Origin: Mediterraneibacter glycyrrhizinilyticus
GTDB lineage: Bacteria; Bacillota; Clostridia; Lachnospirales; Lachnospiraceae
Length of the DNA: 64,000 nt
NCBI RefSeq assembly: GCF_015560805.1
Contig: NZ_JADMSO010000005.1
Coordinates: 153,294 to 217,293 of the forward strand
Direction: 5' to 3'
The first letter of the stretch is position 1, and each line of letters starts with the position of its first letter. Under the pieces are notes generated by a model. The model was given only the letters and a program-made list of their open reading frames with translations. It made no database searches and was not told the DNA's origin. Positions 25,419-35,269 of the stretch are shown in pieces. The position numbers and the translations under genes were made by a program.

Positions 25419-26282
25419 ATGCGGATGGAAATGGTGCAGGCAAAAGAACTGATTTATGAATATGAAAAACGGGATGAAGAGGGCAATGTGATCGGAATGA
25501 GCCGCGCCATCGACGGAGTAGATCTGGACGTTTTGCCGGGGCAGTTCGTGGCGATCCTCGGACATAACGGTTCCGGGAAATCGACCCTTGCCAAGCAGAT
25601 CAATGCGATTCTCGTGCCAAGCGGAGGTACGATGTGGGTGGACGGAAGAGACACAAGAGATCCGGATGAATTATGGAATGTACGGCAGAGCGCCGGCATG
25701 GTGTTTCAGAATCCGGACAACCAGATCATCGGGACTGTCGTGGAAGAAGATGTGGGGTTCGGCCCGGAAAATTTGGGCGTGCCGACCGACGAAATCTGGA
25801 CACGGGTGGAAGAAAGCTTAAAGGCAGTCGGGATGATCGAATACCGCTCCCATTCCCCGAATAAACTGTCCGGTGGACAGAAACAGCGGGTGGCGATCGC
25901 AGGTGTGATCGCGATGGAACCGAAATGTATCGTGTTGGACGAGCCGACGGCGATGCTCGATCCGAACGGACGGAAAGATGTGATCCGCACGGTGCAGGAA
26001 CTGCGGAAAAAGAAACAGGTGACGGTGATCCTGATCACGCATTATATGGAAGAGGTGATCGACGCCGACCGGGTGTATGTCATGGATCATGGACGTGTTG
26101 TGATGGACGGAACACCGCGGGAAATCTTTTCGCGGGTGGAAGAGCTGAAGCAGTATGGAATGGATGTGCCGCAGGCGACTATGCTGGCGGAGGAGCTTCG
26201 GAAACGTGGGTTGGATCTGCCGCGGGGGATCCTGCACAGTGAAGAACTGGTGGAACACATCATGGCACTGAAAAAGAGATAG
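25419..26282 (+). CDS. ecfA1: ECF transporter ATPase EcfA1
   Basis: A 287-residue energising ATPase of vitamin-type ECF importers. Walker [10 protein letters not shown] is near residue 48, the Q-loop [10 protein letters not shown] near 100, signature [13 protein letters not shown] near 150, and Walker [14 protein letters not shown] near 170. The FQNPDNQ form is typical of EcfA. GGAGG at 25410-25414 sits 4 nt before ATG 25419 and 10 nt before ATG 25425; either may be used. It is followed at 9 nt by ecfA2. Confidence 0.93.
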   Translation: MRMEMVQAKELIYEYEKRDEEGNVIGMSRAIDGVDLDVLPGQFVAILGHNGSGKSTLAKQINAILVPSGGTMWVDGRDTRDPDELWNVRQSAGMVFQNPDNQIIGTVVEEDVGFGPENLGVPTDEIWTRVEESLKAVGMIEYRSHSPNKLSGGQKQRVAIAGVIAMEPKCIVLDEPTAMLDPNGRKDVIRTVQELRKKKQVTVILITHYMEEVIDADRVYVMDHGRVVMDGTPREIFSRVEELKQYGMDVPQATMLAEELRKRGLDLPRGILHSEELVEHIMALKKR

Positions 26283-26291
26283 GAGTAGACA

Positions 26292-27140
26292 ATGGCGATT
26301 CGGCTTGAAAAAATCAATTATATATACAGCCCCGGAACAGCATATGAAAAACATGCGTTGAAAGACATCGATCTGGAAATTCCGGACGGTCAGTTTCTCG
26401 GGATCATCGGGCATACCGGTTCGGGAAAATCGACGCTGATCCAGCATTTGAACGGGCTGATCAAGGCAACTTCCGGTAAATTGTATTACAATGGTGAAAA
26501 TATTTACGATGAGGGGTTCAATCTGACAGCGCTCCGTTCGCAAGTCGGACTGGTATTCCAGTATCCGGAATATCAGCTGTTTGAGGCGGACGTGTTTACC
26601 GATGTTTGTTTCGGACCGAAGAATCTGGGACTTTCGAAAGAAGAATGTGAGATCCGGGCGAAAGAAGCGTTGGAACTGGTCGGATTTCCGGAGAAATATT
26701 ATCATCAGTCGCCGTTCGAGCTTTCCGGCGGACAGAAACGGCGTGCGGCGATCGCAGGCGTACTGGCAATGCGCCCGAAAGTACTCGTGTTGGATGAACC
26801 GACGGCGGGATTGGATCCGAAAGGCCGGGATGAGATTTTGGAGCAGATCCGCCATCTGCATGAGCAGACGGACATGGCGGTCGTGCTCGTATCACACAGT
26901 ATGGAAGACATTGCAAAATATGTAGAGCGGATCATCGTGATGAACCGCGGGGAGAAGATGCTGGACGGTACGCCTAAAGAAGTCTTTTCCCATTACCGGG
27001 AACTGGAACAGGTTGGACTTGCAGCGCCGCAGGTGACGTATATCATGCATGATCTAAAGGAGTGCGGACTTCCGGTACGCACGGATGCGACGACGATCGA
27101 AGAGGCGGCAGAAGAGATAATGAGGAGTTTCCATGATTAG
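26292..27140 (+). CDS. ecfA2: ECF transporter ATPase EcfA2
   Basis: A 282-residue second ATPase. Walker A GHTGSGKST is near residue 39, the Q-loop FQYPEYQLFE near 92, signature LSGGQKRRAAIAG near 144, and Walker B VLVLDEPTAGLDP near 163. FQYPEYQLF is diagnostic for EcfA2. It overlaps ecfT by 8 nt. No S-component gene is adjacent, so the module is of the shared (group II) type that serves several substrate-binding subunits. Confidence 0.94.
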   Translation: MAIRLEKINYIYSPGTAYEKHALKDIDLEIPDGQFLGIIGHTGSGKSTLIQHLNGLIKATSGKLYYNGENIYDEGFNLTALRSQVGLVFQYPEYQLFEADVFTDVCFGPKNLGLSKEECEIRAKEALELVGFPEKYYHQSPFELSGGQKRRAAIAGVLAMRPKVLVLDEPTAGLDPKGRDEILEQIRHLHEQTDMAVVLVSHSMEDIAKYVERIIVMNRGEKMLDGTPKEVFSHYRELEQVGLAAPQVTYIMHDLKECGLPVRTDATTIEEAAEEIMRSFHD

Positions 27141-27957
27141 AGATATTACAATCGGACAATATTATCCGGCAGACAGTGTCATACACCGGCTGGATCCGCG
27201 CGTGAAGATCGTGTGCACGCTGCTGTTTTTGATTTCCCTGTTTGTACAGAACAGCCTGCTTGGCTATGCGATCGCAACGGTATTTTTGTTTTGGGTGATC
27301 CATGCAAGTAAGGTTCCGCTGAAATTTATTTTACGAGGGCTCAAAGCGATCGTGATCATCCTGATGTTTACTGTGGTGATGAACTTGTTTTTGACGACAG
27401 GCGGGAAAGAACTGGTGCATATCGGCTTTCTGCATATTTATGAAAAAGGGCTGCGGACGTCCGTGTTTATGGCGGTCCGCCTGATCTATCTGATCATGGG
27501 ATCGTCGCTGATGACCTTTACGACAACGCCGAACGCGTTGACGGACGGAATCGAGAAACTGCTGCATCCGCTGAACAAACTGCATGTCCCGGTGCATGAA
27601 GTTGCAATGATGATGTCGATCGCGCTCCGTTTTATCCCGATCCTCCTTGAAGAGACGGACAAGATCATGAAGGCGCAGATCGCGCGCGGCGCGGATCTGG
27701 AGAGCGGCAATATCATTCAGCGGACGAAAGCGATGGTGCCGATCCTCGTACCGCTTTTTGTGTCTGCTTTCCGCCGTGCAAATGATCTGGCAATGGCGAT
27801 GGAAGCAAGGTGTTACAACGGCGGCGAGGGACGGACGAAGATGAAGCCGCTCGTGTACCGGAAACGGGACCGCGCGGCGTACGGGATCACGATCCTGTAT
27901 ATGGTCGTGATCGTTCTGGTGGGCAGGTTTGTGCCGTTTCAGATATGGATTTTTTAA
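27133..27957 (+). CDS. ecfT: ECF transporter transmembrane subunit EcfT
   Basis: A 274-residue membrane protein with five or six hydrophobic segments. The start IGQYYPADSVIHRLDPRVKI is standard for EcfT. The two coupling motifs that contact the ATPases are AQIARGADLESGN near residue 182 and AMAMEARCYNGGEGR near 220, containing the expected Ala-Arg-Gly-type signatures. truA follows 36 nt later in the conserved Firmicute order ecfA1-ecfA2-ecfT-truA. Confidence 0.94.
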   Translation: MIRDITIGQYYPADSVIHRLDPRVKIVCTLLFLISLFVQNSLLGYAIATVFLFWVIHASKVPLKFILRGLKAIVIILMFTVVMNLFLTTGGKELVHIGFLHIYEKGLRTSVFMAVRLIYLIMGSSLMTFTTTPNALTDGIEKLLHPLNKLHVPVHEVAMMMSIALRFIPILLEETDKIMKAQIARGADLESGNIIQRTKAMVPILVPLFVSAFRRANDLAMAMEARCYNGGEGRTKMKPLVYRKRDRAAYGITILYMVVIVLVGRFVPFQIWIF

Positions 27958-27993
27958 GAAAGAAGACAGGATATTTCAGGGAGAGGACAGGAT

Positions 27994-28767
27994 ATGAGGC
28001 GCATTAAACTGACGGTCGCTTATGACGGAACGAATTACTGCGGATGGCAGGTGCAGCCAAACGGCATTACCGTGGAAGAAGTATTGAACCGTGCGCTTTC
28101 TGCGCTGACCGGGACAAAGGTGAATGTGATCGGGGCGAGCCGAACCGATTCCGGTGTGCATGCCAGAGGAAACGTGGCAGTATTTGATACGGATTCCCCG
28201 ATTCCTCCGGACCGGATCTCCTATGCGGTGAACCAAAAGCTGCCGGATGATATCGTGGTCGTAAAATCGGAAGAAGTTCCGAAAGACTGGCATCCGCGGT
28301 ATCAGAACAGCGTAAAGACGTATGAATATCATATTTTGAACGCTAAGATGCCGGATCCGACCAGACGTTATACGACGTATTTTGTGTCGTATCATTTGGA
28401 TCTGGAGCAGATGCGGAAAGCGGCAGGATACCTTGTCGGAGAACATGATTTTGCAAGTTTCTGCAATATCCATACCGATGTGGAAGATACGGTACGCACG
28501 ATCTATGAGCTGACCGTGGAGAAAAGCGGAGAAGACCTGACGATCCGGGTTCGGGGAAATGGATTTCTTTACAATATGGTGCGGATCATTGCGGGAACGC
28601 TTCTGCAGGTCGGGCGGGGATTTTATACGCCGGAAGACGTGCGCGGTATTCTTGAGACGAAAGACCGGGAATCCGCAGGCGTGACGGCGCCGCCGCATGG
28701 ATTGATGCTGATGCGGATCGAATACGAAAAAGACCTTGACAAAAGCGAGGGTGATGGAGTAGTATAG
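27994..28767 (+). CDS. truA: tRNA pseudouridine(38-40) synthase TruA
   Basis: A 257-residue enzyme that isomerises uridines 38-40 in the tRNA anticodon arm. The start RIKLTVAYDGTNYCGWQVQP, the catalytic Asp in GASRTDSGVHA (near residue 52), KTYEYHILN and GNGFLYNMVRIIAGTL are all family signatures. AGGGAGAGGACAGGAT lies before the ATG. It ends the ECF operon. Confidence 0.96.
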   Translation: MRRIKLTVAYDGTNYCGWQVQPNGITVEEVLNRALSALTGTKVNVIGASRTDSGVHARGNVAVFDTDSPIPPDRISYAVNQKLPDDIVVVKSEEVPKDWHPRYQNSVKTYEYHILNAKMPDPTRRYTTYFVSYHLDLEQMRKAAGYLVGEHDFASFCNIHTDVEDTVRTIYELTVEKSGEDLTIRVRGNGFLYNMVRIIAGTLLQVGRGFYTPEDVRGILETKDRESAGVTAPPHGLMLMRIEYEKDLDKSEGDGVV

Positions 28768-28789
28768 GCAACAGATACAGAAAAAAGGC

Positions 28790-29150
28790 TTGGAAGAGAA
28801 CAAGTAGTGATATCCGGGGAAAACAGAAAGCTGCCGGCTGATGAGAGGCGCATGATCCCGCATATGGCGAATACATCTCGGAGCTGCGCACCGAACACAT
28901 AACTGCGTATCGAGCATCCGGAGGAGAGATACCTGATGGATGGATGCAGGCGGTAAGAAGCAAGTAGGCTGCGACGGACTGGCAGACGTTAACATGCCGG
29001 GCAATGAAGAGACAGATACCGTCAGTATATAAGAAGTGCATTTGTTTCCGGTGTTGCTGATGAGGCGGCAGACGTGAGTCTGGCGTGAATGAAGGTGGTA
29101 CCACGGGTGATCAACTCGTCCTTACGATAACAGTGAGGGCGGGTTTTTTT
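28790..29150 (+). promoter_or_regulatory. T-box leader of tyrS
   Basis: A leader of about 360 nt carries the conserved T-box AAGGTGGTACCACGG at 29092-29106 just before a terminator. It should sense uncharged tRNA-Tyr and switch from terminator to antiterminator. Stem I seems to begin near GAAGAGAACAAGTAGTG (28791-28807). A UAC specifier is expected; TAC at 28872-28874 and 28930-28932 are candidates I cannot choose between by eye. This explains the 476-bp gap between truA and tyrS. Confidence 0.9.
29113..29150 (+). terminator. T-box-controlled terminator
   Basis: AACTCGTCCTTAC pairs with GTGAGGGCGGGTT (some G-U pairs) and is followed by seven T. Confidence 0.88.
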
Positions 29151-29243
29151 GTTTGTTTTTATTGGACAGGAAATTGCATCCGATGGAATAAAAGCGCTCC
29201 GCGTCCTCACAGAAACGAAGAGCTTGAGAGGAGAAGAAAGAAG

Positions 29244-30467
29244 ATGAAAATTTACGACGAACTGAAAGCGCGCGGACTGATCGCGCAGGTGACAGATGAG
29301 GAATTGATCGCAGATCTGATCAACAACGGAAAGGCGACGTTTTATATCGGATTCGACCCGACGGCGGACAGTCTGCATGTGGGACATTTCATGGCGCTCT
29401 GCCTGATGAAACGTCTGCAGATGGCAGGAAATAAGCCGATCGCTTTGATCGGAGGCGGAACCGGAATGATCGGCGATCCGTCAGGAAGAACCGATATGCG
29501 TCAGATGATGACGCCGGAGACGATCCAGCACAACTGCGACTGCTTCAAAGAGCAGATGAGTAAATTTATCGATTTCTCAGAGGGAAAAGCATTGATGGTC
29601 AATAATGCAGACTGGCTGATGGATCTGAATTATATCGAAGTGCTCCGGGAAGTCGGCGCACATTTCAGCGTGAACCGGATGCTGAGCGCAGAGTGCTACA
29701 AACAGAGAATGGAAAAGGGCCTAAGCTTCCTCGAGTTTAACTACATGATCATGCAGGCGTACGATTTCTATGCACTGTACCAGAATTACGGATGTAATCT
29801 GCAGTTCGGAGGAGACGATCAGTGGAGCAATATGCTGGCAGGAACGGAACTGATCCGCCGCAAACTCGGAAAAGACGCAAGTGCGATGACGATCACACTG
29901 CTTCTCAACTCCGAGGGAAAGAAGATGGGCAAGACACAGTCCGGAGCGGTATGGCTGGATCCGAATAAAACGTCCCCGTTTGATTTCTACCAGTATTGGA
30001 GAAATGTCGGCGATGCAGACGTACTGAAATGTATCCGTATGCTGACATTCCTGCCGCTTGAGCAGATCGACGAGATGGATTCCTGGGAGGGAAGCCAGTT
30101 GAATCAGGCAAAAGAGATCCTCGCATACGAGCTGACAAGTCTTGTCCACGGCGAAGAGGAAGCGAAACGGGCGCAGGAGAGCGCAAGAGCTTTGTTCAGT
30201 CAGGGAAATGCGGCGGAAATGCCGACAGCGGAGCTGACAGAGGAAGATTTCACAGACGGAAAGATCGATATTTTGACGATGCTTGTAAAGAGCGGACTTG
30301 TTCCGTCCAAATCCGAAGCGCGCCGTGCCGTACAGCAGGGCGGAGTCGCAGTGGACGGTGAAAAAGTTGCGGACATTTATGCGGCGTTTGAGAAAGATGC
30401 GTTGGCAGGAGACGGCGTTGTGATCAAAAAAGGAAAGAAAAACTTCCGTAAAGTCGTTGTAAAATAA
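29244..30467 (+). CDS. tyrS: Tyrosyl-tRNA synthetase
   Basis: A 407-residue class I synthetase. The HIGH motif appears as HVGHF (near residue 46) and the KMSKS loop as KMGKT (near 230). [18 protein letters not shown] and the C-terminal S4-type RNA-binding domain ([20 protein letters not shown]) are present. ATG 29244 ([12 protein letters not shown]) follows GAGAGGAGAAG. The open frame to 29085 runs into the T-box and is not coding. Confidence 0.97.
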   Translation: MKIYDELKARGLIAQVTDEELIADLINNGKATFYIGFDPTADSLHVGHFMALCLMKRLQMAGNKPIALIGGGTGMIGDPSGRTDMRQMMTPETIQHNCDCFKEQMSKFIDFSEGKALMVNNADWLMDLNYIEVLREVGAHFSVNRMLSAECYKQRMEKGLSFLEFNYMIMQAYDFYALYQNYGCNLQFGGDDQWSNMLAGTELIRRKLGKDASAMTITLLLNSEGKKMGKTQSGAVWLDPNKTSPFDFYQYWRNVGDADVLKCIRMLTFLPLEQIDEMDSWEGSQLNQAKEILAYELTSLVHGEEEAKRAQESARALFSQGNAAEMPTAELTEEDFTDGKIDILTMLVKSGLVPSKSEARRAVQQGGVAVDGEKVADIYAAFEKDALAGDGVVIKKGKKNFRKVVVK

Positions 30468-30488
30468 AAGGAATCAGGAGGAAGAACA

Positions 30489-30995
30489 ATGGCATTTCGT
30501 GAGATCCGGGCAGAAGAATTGAGTTTCAATCCATTTGATAAGATCGGGAAAGAATGGATGCTGATCACGGCAGGAGATGAGGCGTCGCACAATACGATGA
30601 CTGCAAGCTGGGGCGGACTTGGAATCATGTGGGGCAAAAAAGTCGCCACAGTTTATGTCCGTCCGCAGCGTTATACAAAAGAGTTTGTAGACCGGAATGA
30701 ACGCTTTACGATTTCATTTTACAATGAAGAGTACAGAAAGGCGCTTGCTGTCTGCGGGCGCAAATCCGGTCGGGACTGCGAGAAGGAAAAAGAAGCCGGA
30801 TTGACACCGTATTATGTAGACGGAACAACCGCATTTGAAGAAGCGGAACTGATCTTTGTATGCAAAAAGCAATATCATCAAGAATTGAAAGGGGAATGTT
30901 TCGATGTCAAAGAAAATGATACGACACATTATCCGGATCAGGATTACCATATGATGTATATTGCAGAGATTGAAAAAGTTCTTGTAAAAGAGTAG
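30489..30995 (+). CDS. Flavin reductase-like protein
   Basis: A 168-residue FMN-binding split-barrel protein of the flavin reductase/flavoredoxin family. NTMTASWGGLGIMWGKKVAT near residue 37 and VYVRPQRYTKEFVDRN near 58 form the FMN site, and TISFYNEEYRKAL follows. Reductant and partner are unknown. AGGAGGAAGAAC precedes the ATG, 21 nt after tyrS. Its TAG stop begins repeat copy D. Confidence 0.85.
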   Translation: MAFREIRAEELSFNPFDKIGKEWMLITAGDEASHNTMTASWGGLGIMWGKKVATVYVRPQRYTKEFVDRNERFTISFYNEEYRKALAVCGRKSGRDCEKEKEAGLTPYYVDGTTAFEEAELIFVCKKQYHQELKGECFDVKENDTTHYPDQDYHMMYIAEIEKVLVKE

Positions 30996-31010
30996 CGTCA
31001 ATGTACAAAG
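30993..31010 (+). repeat. Stop-codon repeat, single arm (copy D)
   Basis: TAGCGTCAATGTACAAAG starts at the stop codon of the flavin reductase gene. It matches the left arm of copies B and C with two or three changes. No right arm is seen; a different terminator follows. Confidence 0.55.
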
Positions 31011-31023
31011 AAAAATAATGAAT

Positions 31024-31071
31024 AAAAAAGCCTGTGCACCGAAAAGCTAATTTCGGGTGCGCAGGCTTTTT
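31024..31071. terminator. Bidirectional terminator between convergent genes
   Basis: AAAAAGCCTGTGCACCGAAA pairs with TTTCGGGTGCGCAGGCTTTT across a 6-nt loop. It has an A-run on the left and a T-run on the right, so it serves both the flavin reductase gene and the amylase gene. Confidence 0.92.
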
Positions 31072-31085
31072 GCATGGTGTTTTAT

Positions 31086-32396
31086 TTAATCCATTTTCAA
31101 GAACATGACACTGTATTTCGGCAGTTCGACCGAACCGGACAACGTGTGTGCCTTCCCTGTGAGCAGATCGGTACAGGTTCCGTTGAAATCTCCGTGATTT
31201 GCTGTGAGATCTGCATCCGAAGCATTGATCGCAACAAGGACACGTTCGGAATCGCTCTTTCGTTCAAAAATCAACTGGTGATTGGTGATTACGATATTTT
31301 TGTATCCGCCGTTACAAAGAGCGTCGCTGTTCTTACGAAGCGAGATCAGTTTTTTCAGAAAGTCCGTGAGTTCATTCGGTATCGGCGCTTCAAAAGACGG
31401 GCGGAGTGCATAATCGTTATCGGGCGCTTTTTCACCGAGTTCCCCCCATTCACTTCCATAGTAAATGCACGGAATACCGGGCATACCAAAGAGAATACCG
31501 TATGCAAGCGGCAGATGATTTTTATTTGCTAAGATACTTGCAATCCGAGTGACGTCATGGTTGTCTACAAAGTTCATCAGATGCTTGCCACGGTAGATAC
31601 ACCATTGTTCCGGTCCGTACTGACGGTTCAGAGAATGTGCGATCTCGAACAGGTTCATACTATTCAAACTGGAATAAATTCCTTTATAACATTCATAGTT
31701 GGTGCAGCTATGCAGCATATCATCGTTGACGATCAAGTTATAATCGCCGAATAATACTTCTCCGATCAATGCAAATCCCGGTTTTAGCTCTTCACAGAAC
31801 GTACGGAGACGGCGCATAAAATTGTGATCCAGACTATAAGCTACATCCAGTCGGAGTCCGTCAATATCAAACTCTTCGATCCAGAATTTGACGCAGCCAA
31901 GAAGATAGTCTGTGACAGCCGGATTTTGAAGATTGAGTTTAACAAGCTCAAAATGTCCTTCCCATCCTTCATACCAGAAGCCGTCATTATAGCAACTGTT
32001 TCCGTCAAAACTGATATGGAACCAGTCTTTGTACGGAGAATCCCATTTCTTTTCCAATACATCTTGAAATGCCCAGAATCCCCGTCCTACATGATTAAAC
32101 ACACCGTCAAGGATGATGTTGATCTGATGTGCGTGAAGGTCTTTACAGACAGCGCGGAAATCGTCATTTGTGCCGAGACGGCAGTCGATTGATCGAAAAT
32201 CTCGAGTATCATATCCGTGATTATCCGATTCAAAGATTGGATTGAGAATGATAGAACCAATCCCAAGTTCTTGCAGATAAGCGCTCCACTCAGAAATTTT
32301 TCGAATGCGCGGAATACAGATCCCGTCATTGTGGATCGGTGCATCACAAAAGCCAATCGGATAGATTTGATAAAAGGTTTCATTGTAAGCCCACAT
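31086..32396 (-). CDS. Intracellular GH13 alpha-amylase family enzyme
   Basis: A 436-residue retaining glycoside hydrolase of family GH13, with no signal peptide. The four conserved regions are present in order: DGVFNHVG, GLRLDVAYSLD (nucleophile Asp), ALIGEVLFGDY (acid/base Glu) and FVDNHDVTR (transition-state Asp). A C-terminal beta domain ends the protein. It likely cuts imported malto-oligosaccharides or cyclodextrins; exact bond preference is not readable. ATG 32396 (MWAYNETFYQIYPIGF) has AGGCAGG nine bases before. It stands alone, divergent from the sensor kinase operon. Confidence 0.92.
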   Translation of the reverse strand: MWAYNETFYQIYPIGFCDAPIHNDGICIPRIRKISEWSAYLQELGIGSIILNPIFESDNHGYDTRDFRSIDCRLGTNDDFRAVCKDLHAHQINIILDGVFNHVGRGFWAFQDVLEKKWDSPYKDWFHISFDGNSCYNDGFWYEGWEGHFELVKLNLQNPAVTDYLLGCVKFWIEEFDIDGLRLDVAYSLDHNFMRRLRTFCEELKPGFALIGEVLFGDYNLIVNDDMLHSCTNYECYKGIYSSLNSMNLFEIAHSLNRQYGPEQWCIYRGKHLMNFVDNHDVTRIASILANKNHLPLAYGILFGMPGIPCIYYGSEWGELGEKAPDNDYALRPSFEAPIPNELTDFLKKLISLRKNSDALCNGGYKNIVITNHQLIFERKSDSERVLVAINASDADLTANHGDFNGTCTDLLTGKAHTLSGSVELPKYSVMFLKMD

Positions 32397-32655
32397 AAAT
32401 TTGTACCTGCCTTTTTCTAAAATCAAAGTGAAAAGAAATTTACAGTAACATAAAAAGATTTCATTTTCACAAACATGTAGAAATATTATACAATAAAAAT
32501 GCTAAAAAAAGAAAGAATTTGTGGGAAATTAACAGAAAAAGTGACTAAAAGCAAGGATAAAGCAACTGAAAATTTGTTGGATAGATATAAAAAAATTACA
32601 TTGTATTTGAAGGGGGAATAACAGTAAAATAGAAATAGTGTAAAGGAAAGGAAAA

Positions 32656-34374
32656 ATGATCATGAAAAGAAAGATAACGTGGAAGCAGTTGTTTTCATCT
32701 TCCGTGATCCGTGTGATGTGTATCGTTATTGCGGTGATGATCCCGGTGAATGTTGTGACGATCTTACTTGGGAAAATGGCGGTAAATCGTGCCGAAGAAC
32801 AGTTTGCGTCGGAAACAAAAGGCGCATTGGATCTGTATATGCTGCAAGTGGAGGATGCAATGAAGCGCGCAGCGTGGAAAACGCAGCAGATCGCAGTTGA
32901 TGATGTGGATTTTGCAAAGATCAATTCGAAAAAAATCACAACTACAACGGAATATTATGATGAATTACAGTCGGTTGTAAGACTGAAAGAAGTAATGAAT
33001 AAGGCGATAGATGATAACATATTTGCGGCGGGAATGTATGCGTTTTTTCCGGAAAAAGAGATAAAAATAGTCGAATCCAATTATTCTTCGTATCAGACGG
33101 AACTTTTTGAACAGATTAATCGAATTATAGAAGAAAAAGAAATTCAAAAAGTAGGGTACTGGGAAGTGGTAGATCTTGAAACAACAGACATTGCACTATA
33201 TGTAGGCAAACATCAAAATGCTTATTTCGGAGCGTGGTTTGATCTGAATCAGATTTTACGGAGAATCGTAAAAGAAGACGGAAGCCCGCAGATCCAAGCG
33301 TTTATTTCCGAAGATCGACAGATTTACAGTGAGAAAAATACGGAAAATATTGATTTGGAAACAGTCTTGAAAAATCCAAAGAAAGCGGGATATATCGTGA
33401 TCAGAACGGAAAATAAATATGCGGATTTCTCTTTAATACAAGTAATTTCGAGAAGTACGATCAAAAACAATTTTTCCGGCATGACTCAGATTTTGAGTTG
33501 GTCGATGATTCTCGTATTGCTCGCGATTCCGGTAATCTTATATGTGCTGCGAAGGTGGATGATCGTTCCTTTAAACCAACTTTCTTCTGCGATGAAGCGT
33601 ATCGAACATGGAGATACGGAATTTCGAATTACAGAAAAAAGCGCGGGAAGTGAATTTGAACAGATCAATAAAAACTTTAACCGGATGTTGGACGAGATGT
33701 CGGAATTGAAAATCGACGTATATGAACAGCAGCTTGAAAAAGAGAAGATCCGAAGATGTTTTTTGAGTCAGCAGATCCAACCGCATTTTATTTTAAATGC
33801 GATGAATATTTTGTATAGTTACGAACAGGATGAATATCCGCTGATCCAGAAGATGATTTTATGCTTGTCTCAATATTTTCGTTATATCGTAAATGCAAAT
33901 ACAGATTTTGTGGAACTGAAAAATGAAATGCTCCACATCAGGAATTATTTTGAAATTCAGCGGGCTCGCTACCCGGAAGAGTTTTTTGCGATCGTGGAAT
34001 GGGACGAAGAATTAGACAACTGTTTGATCCCTCCGCTCTTGATCCAAAATTTTGTGGAAAATGCGATCAAGCATTCTCTTATGATCGGAAATAGTATTGA
34101 TATTTTTGTGATCGCGAAGAAAATGGGAGATGAAAAAATCCAGATTTTTGTTGCTGATACAGGGAAAGGAATTTCTGATGAAATATTGGAAAAAATCAAG
34201 CGATTCCGAGAGACAAAGCAATACCAGGACGGACTTGGGGTTGGAATACAAAATGCGATCGAACGTTTGGAAGTGTTGTATGAGGGAAAAGCAGAATTGA
34301 AGATCGGAAGAGATCGTCCCAATGGGACAAGAGTGGAATTGATCTTGGAAAGGAAAGAAAAGGGGGATGCGTAA
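32656..34374 (+). CDS. Sensor histidine kinase, YesM type
   Basis: A 572-residue membrane kinase. The first membrane helix is near residues 16-38, followed by an extracytoplasmic sensor domain to about 275. A second helix (WSMILVLLAIPVILYVL) and a HAMP linker (MIVPLNQLSSAMKRIEHGDT) come next. The His_kinase domain has the phospho-accepting His in QQIQPHFILNAMN (near residue 377), and the HATPase has NFVENAIKHSL and DTGKGISDEI. It pairs with the response regulator starting 4 bp after its end. Such systems sense extracellular sugars or peptides and here should control the importer downstream. Confidence 0.93.
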   Translation: MIMKRKITWKQLFSSSVIRVMCIVIAVMIPVNVVTILLGKMAVNRAEEQFASETKGALDLYMLQVEDAMKRAAWKTQQIAVDDVDFAKINSKKITTTTEYYDELQSVVRLKEVMNKAIDDNIFAAGMYAFFPEKEIKIVESNYSSYQTELFEQINRIIEEKEIQKVGYWEVVDLETTDIALYVGKHQNAYFGAWFDLNQILRRIVKEDGSPQIQAFISEDRQIYSEKNTENIDLETVLKNPKKAGYIVIRTENKYADFSLIQVISRSTIKNNFSGMTQILSWSMILVLLAIPVILYVLRRWMIVPLNQLSSAMKRIEHGDTEFRITEKSAGSEFEQINKNFNRMLDEMSELKIDVYEQQLEKEKIRRCFLSQQIQPHFILNAMNILYSYEQDEYPLIQKMILCLSQYFRYIVNANTDFVELKNEMLHIRNYFEIQRARYPEEFFAIVEWDEELDNCLIPPLLIQNFVENAIKHSLMIGNSIDIFVIAKKMGDEKIQIFVADTGKGISDEILEKIKRFRETKQYQDGLGVGIQNAIERLEVLYEGKAELKIGRDRPNGTRVELILERKEKGDA

Positions 34375-34377
34375 CAG

Positions 34378-35130
34378 ATGAGAGCGTTGGTTGTAGATGA
34401 TGAAATTGTTGCTTTAAAAGCGTTGACACGAAGGATACAGTGGGAAAAATACGGGGTGGATCAGGTGTTTACCGCACGGTCGATGCAGCAGGCGCAGCAA
34501 GTATTAAAAAATGAAGAAATTGACTTTATGCTCTGCGATATAGAGATGCCCAATGGAACGGGATTGGATCTGGCGGAATGGATGCGGCAGCATTATCCGG
34601 AGATAGAGTGCGTGTTTATTACCGGACATGAAGATTTTGATTATGCGAGACGAGCGCTACGTCTGGGAAGTGTGGATTATGTACTGAAGCCGGTGAATTA
34701 TGAAGAAATGGATACGATTCTAATGAAATTGGTAAAAAGTCTGAGCAGAAAGGCTGTGGTAGAAAGCGTGTCCGAATCGATCGTACACGATCTGGAGGAG
34801 AGGGATTCTGAAAATGCATCAGTGATCCCAAAGGTAAAGCAATACATTATCGAACATTTGTCAGAGAATATCTATATCGAAGATCTTGCGAAAGAAGTGC
34901 ATTTGAATCCGCAGTATCTGATGCGGATATTCAAAAAAGAAGAGAATATTTCTATTTTAGAGTTTATGATGAAAAAAAGGATCGAAGTTGCGGAAAAATT
35001 ACTGCTTCACACCGATTATCATGTTAATAAGATCGCAGATATGGTGGGATATGGAAACTATTCCTATTTCAGTAAAATATTTAAGAGAGAAACAGGGAAA
35101 ACACCGGCCCAATTTCGAAAAGAAAACTAA
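34378..35130 (+). CDS. AraC-type response regulator, YesN type
   Basis: A 250-residue response regulator. The receiver domain has the acidic pair VVDDE, phospho-acceptor Asp in FMLCDIEMPNGTG (near residue 54), Thr in VFITGHEDF and Lys in YVLKPV. The C-terminal 100 residues are an AraC helix-turn-helix (IYIEDLAKEVHLNPQYLMRI, ADMVGYGNYSYFSKIFKRETG). It should activate the adjacent importer and esterase genes. The regulator ends 139 bp before the binding-protein gene. Confidence 0.94.
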   Translation: MRALVVDDEIVALKALTRRIQWEKYGVDQVFTARSMQQAQQVLKNEEIDFMLCDIEMPNGTGLDLAEWMRQHYPEIECVFITGHEDFDYARRALRLGSVDYVLKPVNYEEMDTILMKLVKSLSRKAVVESVSESIVHDLEERDSENASVIPKVKQYIIEHLSENIYIEDLAKEVHLNPQYLMRIFKKEENISILEFMMKKRIEVAEKLLLHTDYHVNKIADMVGYGNYSYFSKIFKRETGKTPAQFRKEN

Positions 35131-35269
35131 GAAGAAAATTAAGGAGAAAAAGAAGAAAAAAGAAGTCATAAATGTGTCAGTAGGAGAACAGGATTGTGCT
35201 ATAAATACATACATAGAGTTGATACAATCTGAATATAAAACAACGGCTCGTTTAAAGGAGGAGAAAAAC

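Noticed and set aside
27976..29004. A 342-codon minus-strand frame over truA and the T-box
   Set aside because: It crosses truA and a structured leader, has no ribosome site and no recognisable domain.
29085..29243. N-terminal extension of tyrS to 29085
   Set aside because: The extension lies within the T-box and terminator; the family start and ribosome site are at 29244.
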